From: Campylobacter sp. RM10537
GTDB lineage: Bacteria; Campylobacterota; Campylobacteria; Campylobacterales; Campylobacteraceae
DNA: 64,000 nt
Direction of reading: 5' to 3'
Assembly (NCBI RefSeq): GCF_022369435.1
Contig: NZ_CP059597.1
Location: 1-64,000, forward strand
Shown here: in pieces, positions 1 to 12,100 of the stretch
Layout: each line of letters begins with the position of its first letter
Numbering within the stretch: position 1 is the first letter of the stretch
Notes under the pieces: generated by a model
Databases searched by the model: none
What the model was told of the DNA's origin: nothing
What the model saw: the letters and a program-made list of their open reading frames with translations, nothing else
Program-made: the position numbers and the translations under genes

Positions 1-1323
1 ATGAACCCAAGCGAGATACTCCTAGCTTTAAAAAAAGAATTAAATCAAAACGAATATGAAAATTATATATCTATGTTAAAATTCAATGAAAAGCTAAGCA
101 AAGCTGATTTTTTAGTTTTCAATGCTCCAAATGAACTTATCGCTAAATTCATACAAACAAAATACGCCCGCCAAATTTCACATTTTTACGAAGTACAAAG
201 TGGAATTAAAGCTAATATCAACATACAAGCACAAAATCAAAAACATAGTAAAAATACAACTAAAATCGATATCGCAAATATCAAAGCACAAAGCACGATT
301 TTAAATCCTTCTTTTACTTTTGAAAGTTTTGTCGTTGGAGACTCTAATAAATACGCTTATGGAGCTTGTAAGGCAATCGCACATAAAGATAAACTTGGTA
401 AGCTTTATAATCCTATATTTATCTATGGACCTACAGGACTTGGTAAAACTCATTTGCTTCAAGCTGTAGGTAATGCTAGTTTAGAAATGGGTAAAAAAGT
501 TATTTATGCAACAAGTGAAAATTTTGTCAATGAATTTACCTCAAATTTAAAAAATGGCTCTTTAGATAAATTTCATGATAAATATAGAAATTGCGATGTT
601 TTACTCATAGATGATGTGCAGTTTTTAGGAAAAACAGATAAAATTCAAGAAGAATTTTTCTTTATATTTAATGAAATCAAAAATAATAATGGTCAAATCA
701 TAATGACTTCAGATAATCCACCTAATATGTTAAAAGGCATCACCGAACGTTTAAAGAGTCGTTTTGCACATGGGATTATCGCTGATATCACTCCACCACA
801 ACTTGATACTAAAATCGCTATCATAAGAAAAAAATGCGAATTTAATGATATCAATCTTTCTAATGACATCATAAATTACATCGCAACTTCTTTAGGGGAT
901 AATATAAGAGAAATTGAAGGAATTATCATCAGTTTAAACGCTTATGCAAATATAGTCGGACAAGAAATTACACTTGAACTTGCAAAAAGTGTTATGAAAG
1001 ATCACATCAAAGAAAAAAAAGAAAATATCAGTATAGAAGATATTTTAGCTTTAGTTTGTAAAGAATTTAACATCAAACCAAGTGATGTGAAATCAAACAA
1101 TAAAAAACAAAATGTAGTAACTGCTAGACGCGTTGCAATTTACTTAGCAAGAGAACTTACTAGTCTTACTTTTTCGCAATTGGCTAATTTTTTCGTAATG
1201 AAAGATCATACAGCTATTTCACATAATGTGAAAAAAATCAAAGAATTAATGGAAGAAAATAGCGAAACAAAAATCAAAATAGAAGAATTAAAAAATAAAA
1301 TTTTAGCAAAAAGTCAAATTTAA
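1..1323 (+). CDS. dnaA: Chromosomal replication initiator DnaA
   Basis: Initiator that binds DnaA boxes and opens oriC. The 440-residue protein has an N-terminal DnaB-interaction domain, then an AAA+ core with Walker A GPTGLGKT at residues 143-150 and Walker B LLIDD at 201-205. The C-terminal DNA-binding domain carries the DnaA signature KDHTAISH at about 401-408. Length is normal for epsilonproteobacteria. The window starts exactly at its ATG, which is how Campylobacter chromosomes are usually numbered, so its promoter and ribosome site lie outside. It is followed by dnaN and gyrB, the usual order near the origin. Compared with my memory of C. jejuni DnaA, the N-terminal 100 residues differ at many positions while the core is nearly the same. 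Confidence 0.98.
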   Translation: MNPSEILLALKKELNQNEYENYISMLKFNEKLSKADFLVFNAPNELIAKFIQTKYARQISHFYEVQSGIKANINIQAQNQKHSKNTTKIDIANIKAQSTILNPSFTFESFVVGDSNKYAYGACKAIAHKDKLGKLYNPIFIYGPTGLGKTHLLQAVGNASLEMGKKVIYATSENFVNEFTSNLKNGSLDKFHDKYRNCDVLLIDDVQFLGKTDKIQEEFFFIFNEIKNNNGQIIMTSDNPPNMLKGITERLKSRFAHGIIADITPPQLDTKIAIIRKKCEFNDINLSNDIINYIATSLGDNIREIEGIIISLNAYANIVGQEITLELAKSVMKDHIKEKKENISIEDILALVCKEFNIKPSDVKSNNKKQNVVTARRVAIYLARELTSLTFSQLANFFVMKDHTAISHNVKKIKELMEENSETKIKIEELKNKILAKSQI

Positions 1324-1484
1324 GTGAAAAAAGGTGAAAAAATAGAAAGGCTATGTGAAAAAAATAGAATTAAGCAAAGTATGATAAAATACAAATTTAA
1401 TGATTTTTTGCTGAAAAATTTCACAATTTCAACAGCCCTATTATTACGACGAATTTTAAAATTAAATATAAGCAAGGAGAAAAA
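1324..1484. other. Candidate oriC: cluster of DnaA-box cores between dnaA and dnaN
   Basis: This AT-rich gap holds four copies of TTCAC: on the minus strand at 1324-1328, 1334-1338 and 1355-1359, and on the plus strand at 1420-1424. The first three are 10 and 21 bp apart, close to whole helical turns. As I recall, TTCAC is the conserved core of epsilonproteobacterial DnaA boxes. A TGATAAAAT stretch near 1382-1390 could be a -10 element for dnaN. The origin function is inferred from motif clustering and position. A second cluster upstream of dnaA, outside the window, is possible because related species have bipartite origins. Confidence 0.5.
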
Positions 1485-2552
1485 ATGAAACTTAGTATTA
1501 ATAAAAATACACTTGAATCCGCTATACTTTTATGTAATGCCTACGTTGAAAAAAAAGATTCTAGCACGATTACTTCACACTTACTTTTTCAAGCTGAAGA
1601 AGATAAACTTATCATCAAAGCAAGTGATTTTGAAATAGGAATTAACTATAAAATAAGAAAAATTCGCGTTGAAAACAGTGGTTTTGCAACTGCAAATGCA
1701 AAAAATATAGCTGATGTTGTTAAAAGTTTAAACAATGAAGAAGTTGTCTTAGAAACCATCGATAATTTTTTATTTATAAGACAAAAAAGAACAAAATATA
1801 AATTGCCTATGTTTAATTATGAAGATTTTCCAGATTTCCCAAAAACAGAAGGGAAAAATCAATTTGATATTGATTCAAGTGATTTAAGTCGTTCTCTTAA
1901 AAAAATCTTACCAAGTATTGATACTAATAATCCAAAATATTCTTTAAATGGTGCTTTTTTAGATATTAAAACAGATAAAATTAATTTTGTTGGAACTGAT
2001 ACTAGACGCCTTGCTGTTTATACTCTTGATAAAAATAATTCTCAAGAATTTTCTATAAGTATTCCTAAAAAAGCTATTATGGAAATGCAAAAACTTTTTT
2101 ATGAAAAAATAGAAATTTACTATGATCAAAATATGCTTATTGCTAAAAACGATAATTTTGAATTTTTTACTAAATTGATTAATGATAAATTTCCAGATTA
2201 TGAAAAAGTTATACCAAAGGAATTTAAACAAAATCTTGAATTTTCAACCGAAGATTTTATTGACAGTCTTAAAAAAATTAGCGTTGTAACTGAAAAAATG
2301 AAACTTCATTTTAATAAAGATAAGATTATCTTTGAAGGTATAAGCTTAGATAACATGGAAGCAAAAACTGAACTTGAAATGCAAACAGGTGTAAGTGAAG
2401 AATTTACTTTAACTATAAAAATAAAATATTTATTAGATTTTTTAATGTCTATAGAAGAAGAAAAATTCAGCTTAAATGTTAATGAATCTAATCTAGCTTT
2501 CGTAGTTAAATCTCAAGGTTTATCTATGATCATTATGCCTATGATTTTGTAA
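1485..2552 (+). CDS. dnaN: DNA polymerase III beta subunit (sliding clamp)
   Basis: Ring-shaped processivity clamp that holds DNA polymerase III on the template. The 355-residue length and the succession of three similar clamp domains fit the family, and the C-terminal end (MIIMPMIL) resembles the usual MPM-type terminus of DnaN. The start ATG is preceded by a good ribosome site (AAGGAG, about 6 bases upstream). It lies between dnaA and gyrB, 35 bp before gyrB, and is probably cotranscribed with gyrB. Confidence 0.97.
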   Translation: MKLSINKNTLESAILLCNAYVEKKDSSTITSHLLFQAEEDKLIIKASDFEIGINYKIRKIRVENSGFATANAKNIADVVKSLNNEEVVLETIDNFLFIRQKRTKYKLPMFNYEDFPDFPKTEGKNQFDIDSSDLSRSLKKILPSIDTNNPKYSLNGAFLDIKTDKINFVGTDTRRLAVYTLDKNNSQEFSISIPKKAIMEMQKLFYEKIEIYYDQNMLIAKNDNFEFFTKLINDKFPDYEKVIPKEFKQNLEFSTEDFIDSLKKISVVTEKMKLHFNKDKIIFEGISLDNMEAKTELEMQTGVSEEFTLTIKIKYLLDFLMSIEEEKFSLNVNESNLAFVVKSQGLSMIIMPMIL

Positions 2553-2572
2553 GAAATTTTTTAAAAGCTTAG

Positions 2573-4900
<2,328 letters not shown>

Positions 4901-4901
4901 C

Positions 4902-4929
4902 AAATAAAGAAGATTTTTCTTCTTTATTT
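4902..4929 (+). terminator. Hairpin after gyrB
   Basis: Perfect inverted repeat AAATAAAGAAGA (4902-4913) and TCTTCTTTATTT (4918-4929) with a four-T loop, starting just after the gyrB stop. It is AT-rich and has no clear U run after the stem, so termination is likely but may be partial. Confidence 0.5.
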
Positions 4930-4953
4930 AGAAACTGATTTAAAGATAATTTT

Positions 4954-5910
4954 ATGAAAAAATATAGTTTTTTAGATTTGATCATAGATGTTTTAAAAGA
5001 AACTGAATTTCCTTTAAGTGCAAATGAAATTTGGCAATATGCTTTAGATAAAAATTTTGATAAAAAACTCCAAAGTTATCAAAATGGAACTTTAACTAAA
5101 ACTCCTATTGCAAGTTTAACTGCTAAAATTTATGTTAATTTAAACAGTAAGAATTCTTCAATTTTAGTTGTTTCTAAAAATCCAACGAAATTTTGGTTAA
5201 AAGAAAGAGAAAATGAACTCAATCTAGTAAAATCAAAAAATATAGAAATTCAAAAAGAAGAAAGTAAATTTAGAGAAAGGGATTTACATCCTTTAGTAGT
5301 TAAGTTTTTATTTGAAAGTCCTGATTTTAATCTTTATTCTAAAACTATTTTTCATGAAAAATCTCATAAAGGAAAAAGTGGTGAAAATGAATGGATTCAT
5401 CCTGATATAGTAGGTGTGCATTTTCCTTTTAAAGATTATGAAAATGAAACTTTTAAACTTTGCAAGAATTTAAATCAAATTTCTTATAAAATTTATAGTT
5501 TTGAGCTTAAAATAAAACTTGATTTTTCAAATTTAAGACAAAGTTATTTTCAAGCTGTGAGTAATTCTAGTTGGGCAAATGAAGGTTATTTGGTTGCTTT
5601 GGAATTTGATGATGAGATTATGAATGAGCTTTGGAGATTAAATAATGCTTTTGGAATAGGTTTTATTAAGCTTGATGTTAGAGATATTAATGATTCTAAA
5701 GTGATTATTAAAGCTAGAGAAAAATCGAATTTAGATCTTATTACTTTAGATTTATTAGTAAATAAAAATAAAGATTTTAACGAATTTATACAAAATTTAA
5801 ATAAGGATATCAATATATCAGATATTGAAAGAATAGGATATAAATTTTATGATGAAATTTATAATGATGAAAAAATGCAAAAATATCTAAAAGATAAAAA
5901 AATTATTTAA
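4954..5910 (+). CDS. hrgA: HrgA-like protein: HARE-HTH domain plus PD-(D/E)xK-like nuclease domain
   Basis: Putative restriction-type protein. Residues 1-85 look like a HARE-HTH (winged helix) domain, which is common in restriction endonucleases. The C-terminal part has a plausible nuclease core: HPD with D151, then ELK with E184 and K186, then RQSYFQA at 195-201, which is the order expected of a PD-(D/E)xK fold with a Q motif. This resembles Helicobacter pylori HrgA (COG2958-like), a gene known to replace a type II restriction endonuclease there. No methylase gene sits beside it. The Shine-Dalgarno sequence is weak. As I recall, C. jejuni NCTC 11168 has no gene between gyrB and sorB, so this is probably an insertion. 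Nuclease activity is inferred. Confidence 0.7.
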   Translation: MKKYSFLDLIIDVLKETEFPLSANEIWQYALDKNFDKKLQSYQNGTLTKTPIASLTAKIYVNLNSKNSSILVVSKNPTKFWLKERENELNLVKSKNIEIQKEESKFRERDLHPLVVKFLFESPDFNLYSKTIFHEKSHKGKSGENEWIHPDIVGVHFPFKDYENETFKLCKNLNQISYKIYSFELKIKLDFSNLRQSYFQAVSNSSWANEGYLVALEFDDEIMNELWRLNNAFGIGFIKLDVRDINDSKVIIKAREKSNLDLITLDLLVNKNKDFNEFIQNLNKDINISDIERIGYKFYDEIYNDEKMQKYLKDKKII

Positions 5911-5913
5911 GAG

Positions 5914-5950
5914 TTTTATCAAAAAAAGAAATTCACTTTTTTTGATAAAA
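5914..5950. terminator. Bidirectional terminator between hrgA-like gene and sorB
   Basis: Perfect 15-bp stem, TTTTATCAAAAAAAG (5914-5928) and CTTTTTTTGATAAAA (5936-5950), with a 7-base loop. It lies between two convergent genes. The T-rich arms give a U run in either direction. Confidence 0.75.
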
Positions 5951-5956
5951 TTAAAA

Positions 5957-6295
5957 TTATTTATTTTCTAAAATAACAGCTAGAGGAACTCTTCTTCTAG
6001 TGTTGTATTGTTCTCCGTAGTATTTTTCAAGATAATTTAAAATCTTTTCTTCATCTTCAGCTGGAATTTCCCACAAGCCTTCTTCTGCTTGCATCCATCT
6101 AATAGCAGCTAACCAAGCTTGTTTGTTAGCGTGCATATTTGTAATAAGTCCTGAATTATGACAAGCAAGACAATTAGCCTCTACTAAAGGTGAAACAGGA
6201 TCGATGATTAAACCTGTTTCTGGATTTACTTTATAATCTTGAGCAAAAGAAAAACTCAAGCTTAAAGCAAGTAAAAATAAAATTTTTTTAAACAT
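5957..6295 (-). CDS. sorB: Monohaem cytochrome c subunit of sulfite:cytochrome c oxidoreductase
   Basis: Periplasmic c-type cytochrome that takes electrons from the molybdenum subunit encoded just upstream. The 112-residue protein has a signal peptide (residues 1-18, hydrophobic, ending SFA) and one haem site CLACH at 42-46. It corresponds to C. jejuni Cj0004c. The ORF can be extended to a TTG at 6301, but the ATG at 6295 fits better: GGAG lies about 8 bases upstream, inside the last codons of sorA, and the signal peptide then starts properly. The gene starts 2 bp after the sorA stop, so the two are translationally coupled. Confidence 0.9.
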   Translation of the reverse strand: MFKKILFLLALSLSFSFAQDYKVNPETGLIIDPVSPLVEANCLACHNSGLITNMHANKQAWLAAIRWMQAEEGLWEIPAEDEEKILNYLEKYYGEQYNTRRRVPLAVILENK

Positions 6296-6297
6296 AA

Positions 6298-7539
6298 TCA
6301 AACTCCGTATACATTCACTCTATGGCAAGCATTGTTTAAATAACCGCCTGGATTCCATTGTGCTAAAACCATAGGTTGGCTTTTGTTTTCACTATCAACC
6401 GCTCTAGCCCAAATTTCATAATATCCTTTTGTCGGAATAGAAACTTCAGCACTCCATTTTTGCCACGCTAAACGATTAAGTGGTTTTTCTACTTTAGCTT
6501 TAGTCCAAGTTACACCATAATCACAACTTACAAAAACATCTTTTACAAACAATTCTCCCGCCCAAGCTTTTCCTCTAACTTCAAATTTTTTATTAACTTT
6601 TACTTGAGTGCCATTTTTTATATTGGTGATTACAGATCTTACCGGCATTGATTCTATGATTTTTGTTTCGCCTTTATAGTTAAAATCACCTGGTTTAACA
6701 GGATTTACAGGAACTCTATAAGATCCTTCCATTTTTTCACCATCATGAACTTTATTTCTTACAACGATTTTGCTTAACCATTTTCCACTTGTACTTGCAG
6801 GATAACCTCCACAAACTAAACGTAAAGGATAACCATTATATAATGGGATGTCTTTTCCTTCATAAGCCCAAGCTACTAATGTTTCATCTTGTAAAGCTTT
6901 AGAAATAGGAACACCACGGCTAATAGGAGCACTTTCTTCACCATTTAATTTAGTGTCTATTCCATAATATCCAATATAAACAGCATCTTTTTTAAGACCA
7001 CAATCTTCTAAAATATCTTTTAATCTTACTCCAGTCCATCTACCACAAGCTACAGCACCATAACCCCATTGAGTTCCTTTAGTGCTAGGTAAAACTTCTG
7101 CTCTTCCATTTCCACCACATTCAACAGTTAAAGCATAAGTATAAGTTTTAAATTTCTTTTTCAATTCATCCAAAGTATAAGTTTTAGAATTTACAACACT
7201 TTCACCACCAATTTCTAAAGTCCAACCTTTTTTTAATCTTGCTTTGATAGTTTCTAGAGTAGGTGGAACACCATTATTTCTAACAAAGAAATTTTCAGGT
7301 TTTGTAAAATCACTATCTAAAGCATAAATTTCTGTTTCTGCAGTCATTGGTCTATCACCATGATAGATCAAATCTTTTTTTCCTTCTAGTTTAAAATTTG
7401 ATAATTCTTTCGCTAAAGCTTTGCTGCCTAAAAAATTTTTGAAAGAAAAACTAGATAACACGCTTATTCCAAGCAAACTAACTCCTAAATTTTTTAGAAA
7501 ATCTCTTCTATTTTCTTCATTGTGATCAGTTTTTTTCAT
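6298..7539 (-). CDS. sorA: Sulfite oxidase-type molybdopterin oxidoreductase
   Basis: Catalytic subunit that oxidises sulfite to sulfate in the periplasm and passes electrons to SorB. The N-terminus has a Tat signal (NRRDFLK at 10-16, then a hydrophobic stretch), so it is probably exported folded. The molybdenum-ligand cysteine is C141 in ECGGNGR. The C-terminal 130 residues look like the Mo-co dimerisation domain. The reading frame opens at 7623, but I place the start at the ATG at 7539: it has AAGGAAATT just upstream and puts the Tat motif at the right distance. Length is then 413 residues, matching C. jejuni Cj0005c, whose SorAB activity is established. Confidence 0.93.
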   Translation of the reverse strand: MKKTDHNEENRRDFLKNLGVSLLGISVLSSFSFKNFLGSKALAKELSNFKLEGKKDLIYHGDRPMTAETEIYALDSDFTKPENFFVRNNGVPPTLETIKARLKKGWTLEIGGESVVNSKTYTLDELKKKFKTYTYALTVECGGNGRAEVLPSTKGTQWGYGAVACGRWTGVRLKDILEDCGLKKDAVYIGYYGIDTKLNGEESAPISRGVPISKALQDETLVAWAYEGKDIPLYNGYPLRLVCGGYPASTSGKWLSKIVVRNKVHDGEKMEGSYRVPVNPVKPGDFNYKGETKIIESMPVRSVITNIKNGTQVKVNKKFEVRGKAWAGELFVKDVFVSCDYGVTWTKAKVEKPLNRLAWQKWSAEVSIPTKGYYEIWARAVDSENKSQPMVLAQWNPGGYLNNACHRVNVYGV

Positions 7540-7575
7540 TGTAATTTCCTTTAATTTTTTAAATACGATAATTTT

Positions 7576-7581
7576 ATTATA
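7576..7581 (-). promoter_or_regulatory. Candidate -10 element for sorA-sorB
   Basis: TATAAT on the minus strand, about 37 bases upstream of the chosen sorA start. Campylobacter sigma-70 promoters depend mainly on the -10 hexamer, so this is a reasonable site, although AT-rich DNA gives chance matches. Confidence 0.45.
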
Positions 7582-7699
7582 ATTTAAATAATCTAAATAA
7601 TTTATAATATTAATGTTTTTCATTAAAAAAAATTATTATTTTAAAATAATGATACAAAACTAAGTATTTTATAATAAAATAACATTTCGATGATTTTTA

Positions 7700-7705
7700 T
7701 ATAAT
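7700..7705 (+). promoter_or_regulatory. Candidate -10 element for the antiporter gene
   Basis: TATAAT 27 bases before the TTG start at 7733, with AAGGAG between them. It is divergent from the sorA promoter within the same gap. Confidence 0.45.
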
Positions 7706-7732
7706 CAAATTTTTATAATTTAAGGAGAAAAA

Positions 7733-9034
7733 TTGACTTTACTTACAAATCCAGTTATAGTAAGCGTTTTGTTGATGAGCTTACTTTGTTTGTTTCGTTT
7801 TAATGTACTTTTAAGCCTTTTAATTTCAGCACTTGTAGCAGGAATGCTAGATCATATGCCATTAACAGAAAGCATGAACGTTCTAATTGATGGTATGCAA
7901 GGAAATTTAAAAACGGCTTTAAGCTATGTTATTTTAGGTGCAATTGCTGCGGCGATTTCTCGCACTCAATTAACAGCATATTTGATTAAAATAGTAAGTC
8001 ATTTTATTTCTCATAAAAAATATTTATTGATTTTATCTATTGCTTTAATTTCTTGTTTTTCTCAGAATTTAGTTCCTATTCATGTGGCTTTTATCCCTTT
8101 GCTGATACCGCCACTTTTAAGTTTGTTTAATCGCTTAAAGATAGATCGTAGAGCGGTTGCTTGTGCTTTAACTTTTGGTCTTACAACTCCTTATATGGTT
8201 TTGCCTGTTGGATTTGGTTTGACTTTTCAAGATCTTTTAAGAGATAATCTTGAAAAAAATGGTATTAATGTGACTTTAAATGATGTCACCCATACTATGT
8301 ATTTTGCAGCTATTTGTATGATTGCTGGACTTTTTTTAGCAATTTTTGTTTTTTATCGTAAACCAAAAGAATACAAAGAAATTGAACTAGCTAAAATCGA
8401 CTTAGAAAATTTAACAATGACACGTAAAGAATGGGGTGTTTTAGCTGGATTGATTTTAACTTTAGTATTGCAAATTGTTACTATGAATTTACCTTTATCA
8501 GGACTTTTAGGCTTTATTTTAATGGTTATTTTAGGTGGAATTAAATATAGCAATGTTAATGAGATTTTTGATGATGGGCTTAAGACTATGGGATTTATCG
8601 CCTTTGTTATTCTTGTAGCAGCAGGTTATGGAGAAGTTTTAAGACATGGTGGAGCAGTGCAAGAACTTGTTAATTTTGTGATTCCATGGATAAAGCAAAG
8701 TAAATTTTTAGCTATTTTTTTAATGCTTTTAATTGGACTTATTGTAACTATGGGCATAGGAACTTCTTTTGGTACTATACCTATCATTGCTACGCTTTTT
8801 TGCCCTATTTGTATAGAGCTTGGTTTTAGTATTCCTTTGACGATTTTTATTTTAGGGGTAGCTGGAGCTTTAGGAGATGCTGGGAGCCCTGCTAGTGAAA
8901 CTACAATGGGAACAACTGTAGGTTTAAATGCCGATAAACAACACGATCATATTAAAGATACCTGCATACCAACTTTTATTTTTTACAATGGTCCTTTACT
9001 GATTTTAGGAAGTATTATTGCTATGTTTTTATAG
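7733..9034 (+). CDS. Na+/H+ antiporter family protein
   Basis: Inner-membrane transporter with about ten to twelve hydrophobic segments across 433 residues. The C-terminal half has GIGTSFGTIPIIATLFCP and LGDAGSPASETTMGTTVG segments, which resemble NhaC-type antiporter re-entrant regions. It corresponds to C. jejuni Cj0006. The start is a TTG directly after AAGGAGAAAAA. No ATG with a ribosome site is available before the first membrane segment. The family is annotated as a Na+/H+ antiporter, but the substrate is not shown by sequence; an amino-acid or organic-acid antiporter is possible. Confidence 0.8.
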   Translation: MTLLTNPVIVSVLLMSLLCLFRFNVLLSLLISALVAGMLDHMPLTESMNVLIDGMQGNLKTALSYVILGAIAAAISRTQLTAYLIKIVSHFISHKKYLLILSIALISCFSQNLVPIHVAFIPLLIPPLLSLFNRLKIDRRAVACALTFGLTTPYMVLPVGFGLTFQDLLRDNLEKNGINVTLNDVTHTMYFAAICMIAGLFLAIFVFYRKPKEYKEIELAKIDLENLTMTRKEWGVLAGLILTLVLQIVTMNLPLSGLLGFILMVILGGIKYSNVNEIFDDGLKTMGFIAFVILVAAGYGEVLRHGGAVQELVNFVIPWIKQSKFLAIFLMLLIGLIVTMGIGTSFGTIPIIATLFCPICIELGFSIPLTIFILGVAGALGDAGSPASETTMGTTVGLNADKQHDHIKDTCIPTFIFYNGPLLILGSIIAMFL

Positions 9035-9057
9035 CATCTAGTTTATATTCTTATTTA

Positions 9058-9066
9058 TGCTATAAT
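9058..9066 (+). promoter_or_regulatory. Extended -10 promoter of gltB
   Basis: TGCTATAAT (TATAAT at 9061-9066), a perfect extended -10, 38 bases before the gltB start. It suggests gltB is transcribed on its own and not by read-through from the antiporter gene. Confidence 0.65.
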
Positions 9067-9103
9067 CCTTATAAATAGTGAAATTAATTTATAAGGAGTG
9101 AAG

Positions 9104-12100
9104 ATGAATTTAGAGGATATTTTAGAAAAAAATCAAAGCGTAGGACTTTATGATTCTAAAAATGAGCATGATGCTTGCGGGATTGCTGCTGTTGCTAATA
9201 TACGTGGTATTGCTTCTTATAAAGTTATTTGTAATGCTTTAGAAATTTTAATGAATCTTGAGCATAGAGGAGGTTTTGGAGCTGAAGAAAATTCAGGAGA
9301 TGGAGCTGGAATTTTAATCCAAATTCCACACGATTTTTTTAAAACTCAAGAATTAGGCTTTGAACTTCCTAAAAAAGGCAATTACGCTGTTGCACAAATG
9401 TTTTTATCTCCTAATTTAGAGGCTAAAGAAGAAGCTAAAGCCATATTTTTACAAGGTTTAAAAGACAAAAATCTTGAATTTTTAGGATTTAGAGAAGTTC
9501 CTTTTAATCCTAGCGATATAGGAAAGAGTGCTTTAAGAGCTATGCCTTATTTTTTACAAGCTTTTGTGAAAAAGCCTGATGAGGTTAATGCAGGAATTGA
9601 ATTTGAAAGAGTGCTTTATGCTTGCCGTCGTCTTATAGAAAAAAGGGCCATAAATGTGCCTAAATTTTATTTTTCTAGTTTTTCTTCTAGAACTATTGTT
9701 TATAAAGGGATGTTGCTTTCAACGCAATTGAGTGATTTTTATCTTGATTTTAAAGATGTCAATATGAAATCAGCCATAGCGTTGGTACATTCTCGCTTTT
9801 CTACTAATACTTTTCCAAGCTGGGAAAGAGCACATCCAAATCGTTATATGGTGCATAATGGTGAGATTAATACTATACGAGGCAATGTTGATGGTATTAG
9901 ATCAAGACAAGATTTGATGCAAAGCGATTATTTTGAAAATTTGGATGAAATCTTTCCAATTATTGCTAAAGAAAGTAGTGATTCTGCTATGTTTGATAAT
10001 ACTTTAGAATTTTTAGCTTTAAATGGTAGAACTTTAGAAGAAGCTTTTATGATGATGGTGCCTGAACCTTGGCATAAAAATGAAAATATGCAAATTCATA
10101 AGCGTGCATTTTATGAATATCATTCTTTATTGATGGAACCTTGGGATGGTCCTGCAGCCATAGTTTTTACAGATGGTGTGATTATGGGGGCAAGTTTAGA
10201 TAGAAATGGTTTTCGTCCTTCAAGATATTATCTTACAAAAGATGATATGCTAATACTTTCTAGCGAAACAGGGGCTTTAAAAATAGATGAAAAAAATATT
10301 AAAGCTAAAAAACGCTTGGAGCCAGGAAAGCTTTTGCTTGTTGATACGGCAAGGGGAAGGGTGGTAACTGATAATGAAATTAAAGAACATTATGCTAATG
10401 CTAAGCCTTATCAAAAATGGCTTACAAATTTAATTGATCTTGAAAAACAAAATAGTGGAGTTTATAAACACAAATTTTTAAAACAAGATGAAATTTTTAA
10501 ACTTCAAAAAATTTTTGGTTGGGATGAAGTCGAGCTTAGCATAAAAACTATGGCACAAAATGGTAAAGAAGCAATCATTTCTACCGGAGTTGATACGCCT
10601 TTAGCTATTTTATCTAAAAATTACCAGCCTTTGTATAATTATTTTAAGCAGCTTTGTGCACAAGTGACTAATCCTCCGCTTGATTCTATACGAGAAGAAA
10701 TTGTAACTTCAACAAGAATTTATTTAGGTTGTGAGGGAAATTTATTAAAACCCGATGAAAAGAATGCTAAACGTGTAAAAATTTCTTTACCAATTATCAG
10801 TAATGAAGAATTATTTGAGATTAGATCTTTGAAAAATTTTAAAGTAAAAGAATTTTCTATACTTTATGATTATTCTAAAATGAATTTAGAAAAAGCTTTA
10901 GATAATCTTTTTATAGAAATAGAAAAAGAGATAAAAAAAGGGACTTCTATTGTTATTTTAAGTGATAAAGGAGCTGATGAAAATAATGCTTACATCCCTG
11001 CTTTGCTTGCAGTTTCTGGAGTGCATAATTATTTAGTTAGAAAAAATTTAAGAACACATACAAGTATTATTATAGAAAGTGCAGAGCCAAGAGAAATTCA
11101 TCATTTTGCTTGTCTTTTGGGCTATGGTGCTACAGTGATTAATCCTTATTTGGTTTATGAAAGTATTTATAAACTTATTCAAGATAAAGAACTTGATTTA
11201 AGTTATGAAAAAGCGGTTGAAAATTTCATCCATGCAAGCTCAAATGGTATAGTAAAAATTGCTTCTAAAATGGGTGTTTCTACTTTGCAAAGTTATAATG
11301 GATCAGCACTTTTTGAATGCTTGGGATTAAATTCTAAAATGATTGATAAATATTTTGGTTCTACTGTTTCTCGTATAGAGGGTATTAGCTTACATGATTT
11401 TGAAAAAGAGTTTCTTTATTTTTATAAAAATGTTTTTAATGAGAAAGATTTTAAAGAAGAACATTTAATCGATCCTATGATTGTTTTTAATCTTCAAAAA
11501 GCATGTCAAACCAATGATTATAAAATTTTTAAAAAATATTCTTCTTTGGTCGATGAAAAACAAATTACATTACGTTCTTTAATGGAATTTGATTTTAATG
11601 AAGCTATTAGTATTGATAAAGTAGAAAGCGTAGAAAGCATAGTAAAACGTTTTAGAACAGGTGCTATAAGCTATGGATCAATTTCTAAAGAAGCTCATGA
11701 GTGTTTGGCTATGGCAATGAATAAAATAGGTGCAAAATCAAACTCAGGTGAGGGTGGTGAAGATGAACAACGCTATGAAAGCGATAAAAATTCCGCTATA
11801 AAACAAGTTGCAAGTGGGCGTTTTGGAGTGGATTTAAATTATTTAATTCATGCAAAAGAAATTCAGATTAAAGTTGCCCAAGGTGCAAAACCAGGAGAAG
11901 GGGGTCAATTATTAGGCTTTAAAGTTTATCCTTGGATTGCCAAGGCTAGACATTCTACTCCAGCTGTGACGCTTATTTCTCCGCCGCCACATCATGATAT
12001 TTATTCTATTGAAGATTTGGCTCAGCTTATTTATGATTTAAAAAATGCAAATAAAGATGCCAAAATTTCAGTAAAGCTTGTTAGCGCAAACGGTATAGGA

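Noticed and set aside
7561-7623. 28-residue N-terminal extension of SorA
   Set aside because: It lacks a ribosome site and would place the Tat motif too far from the N-terminus.
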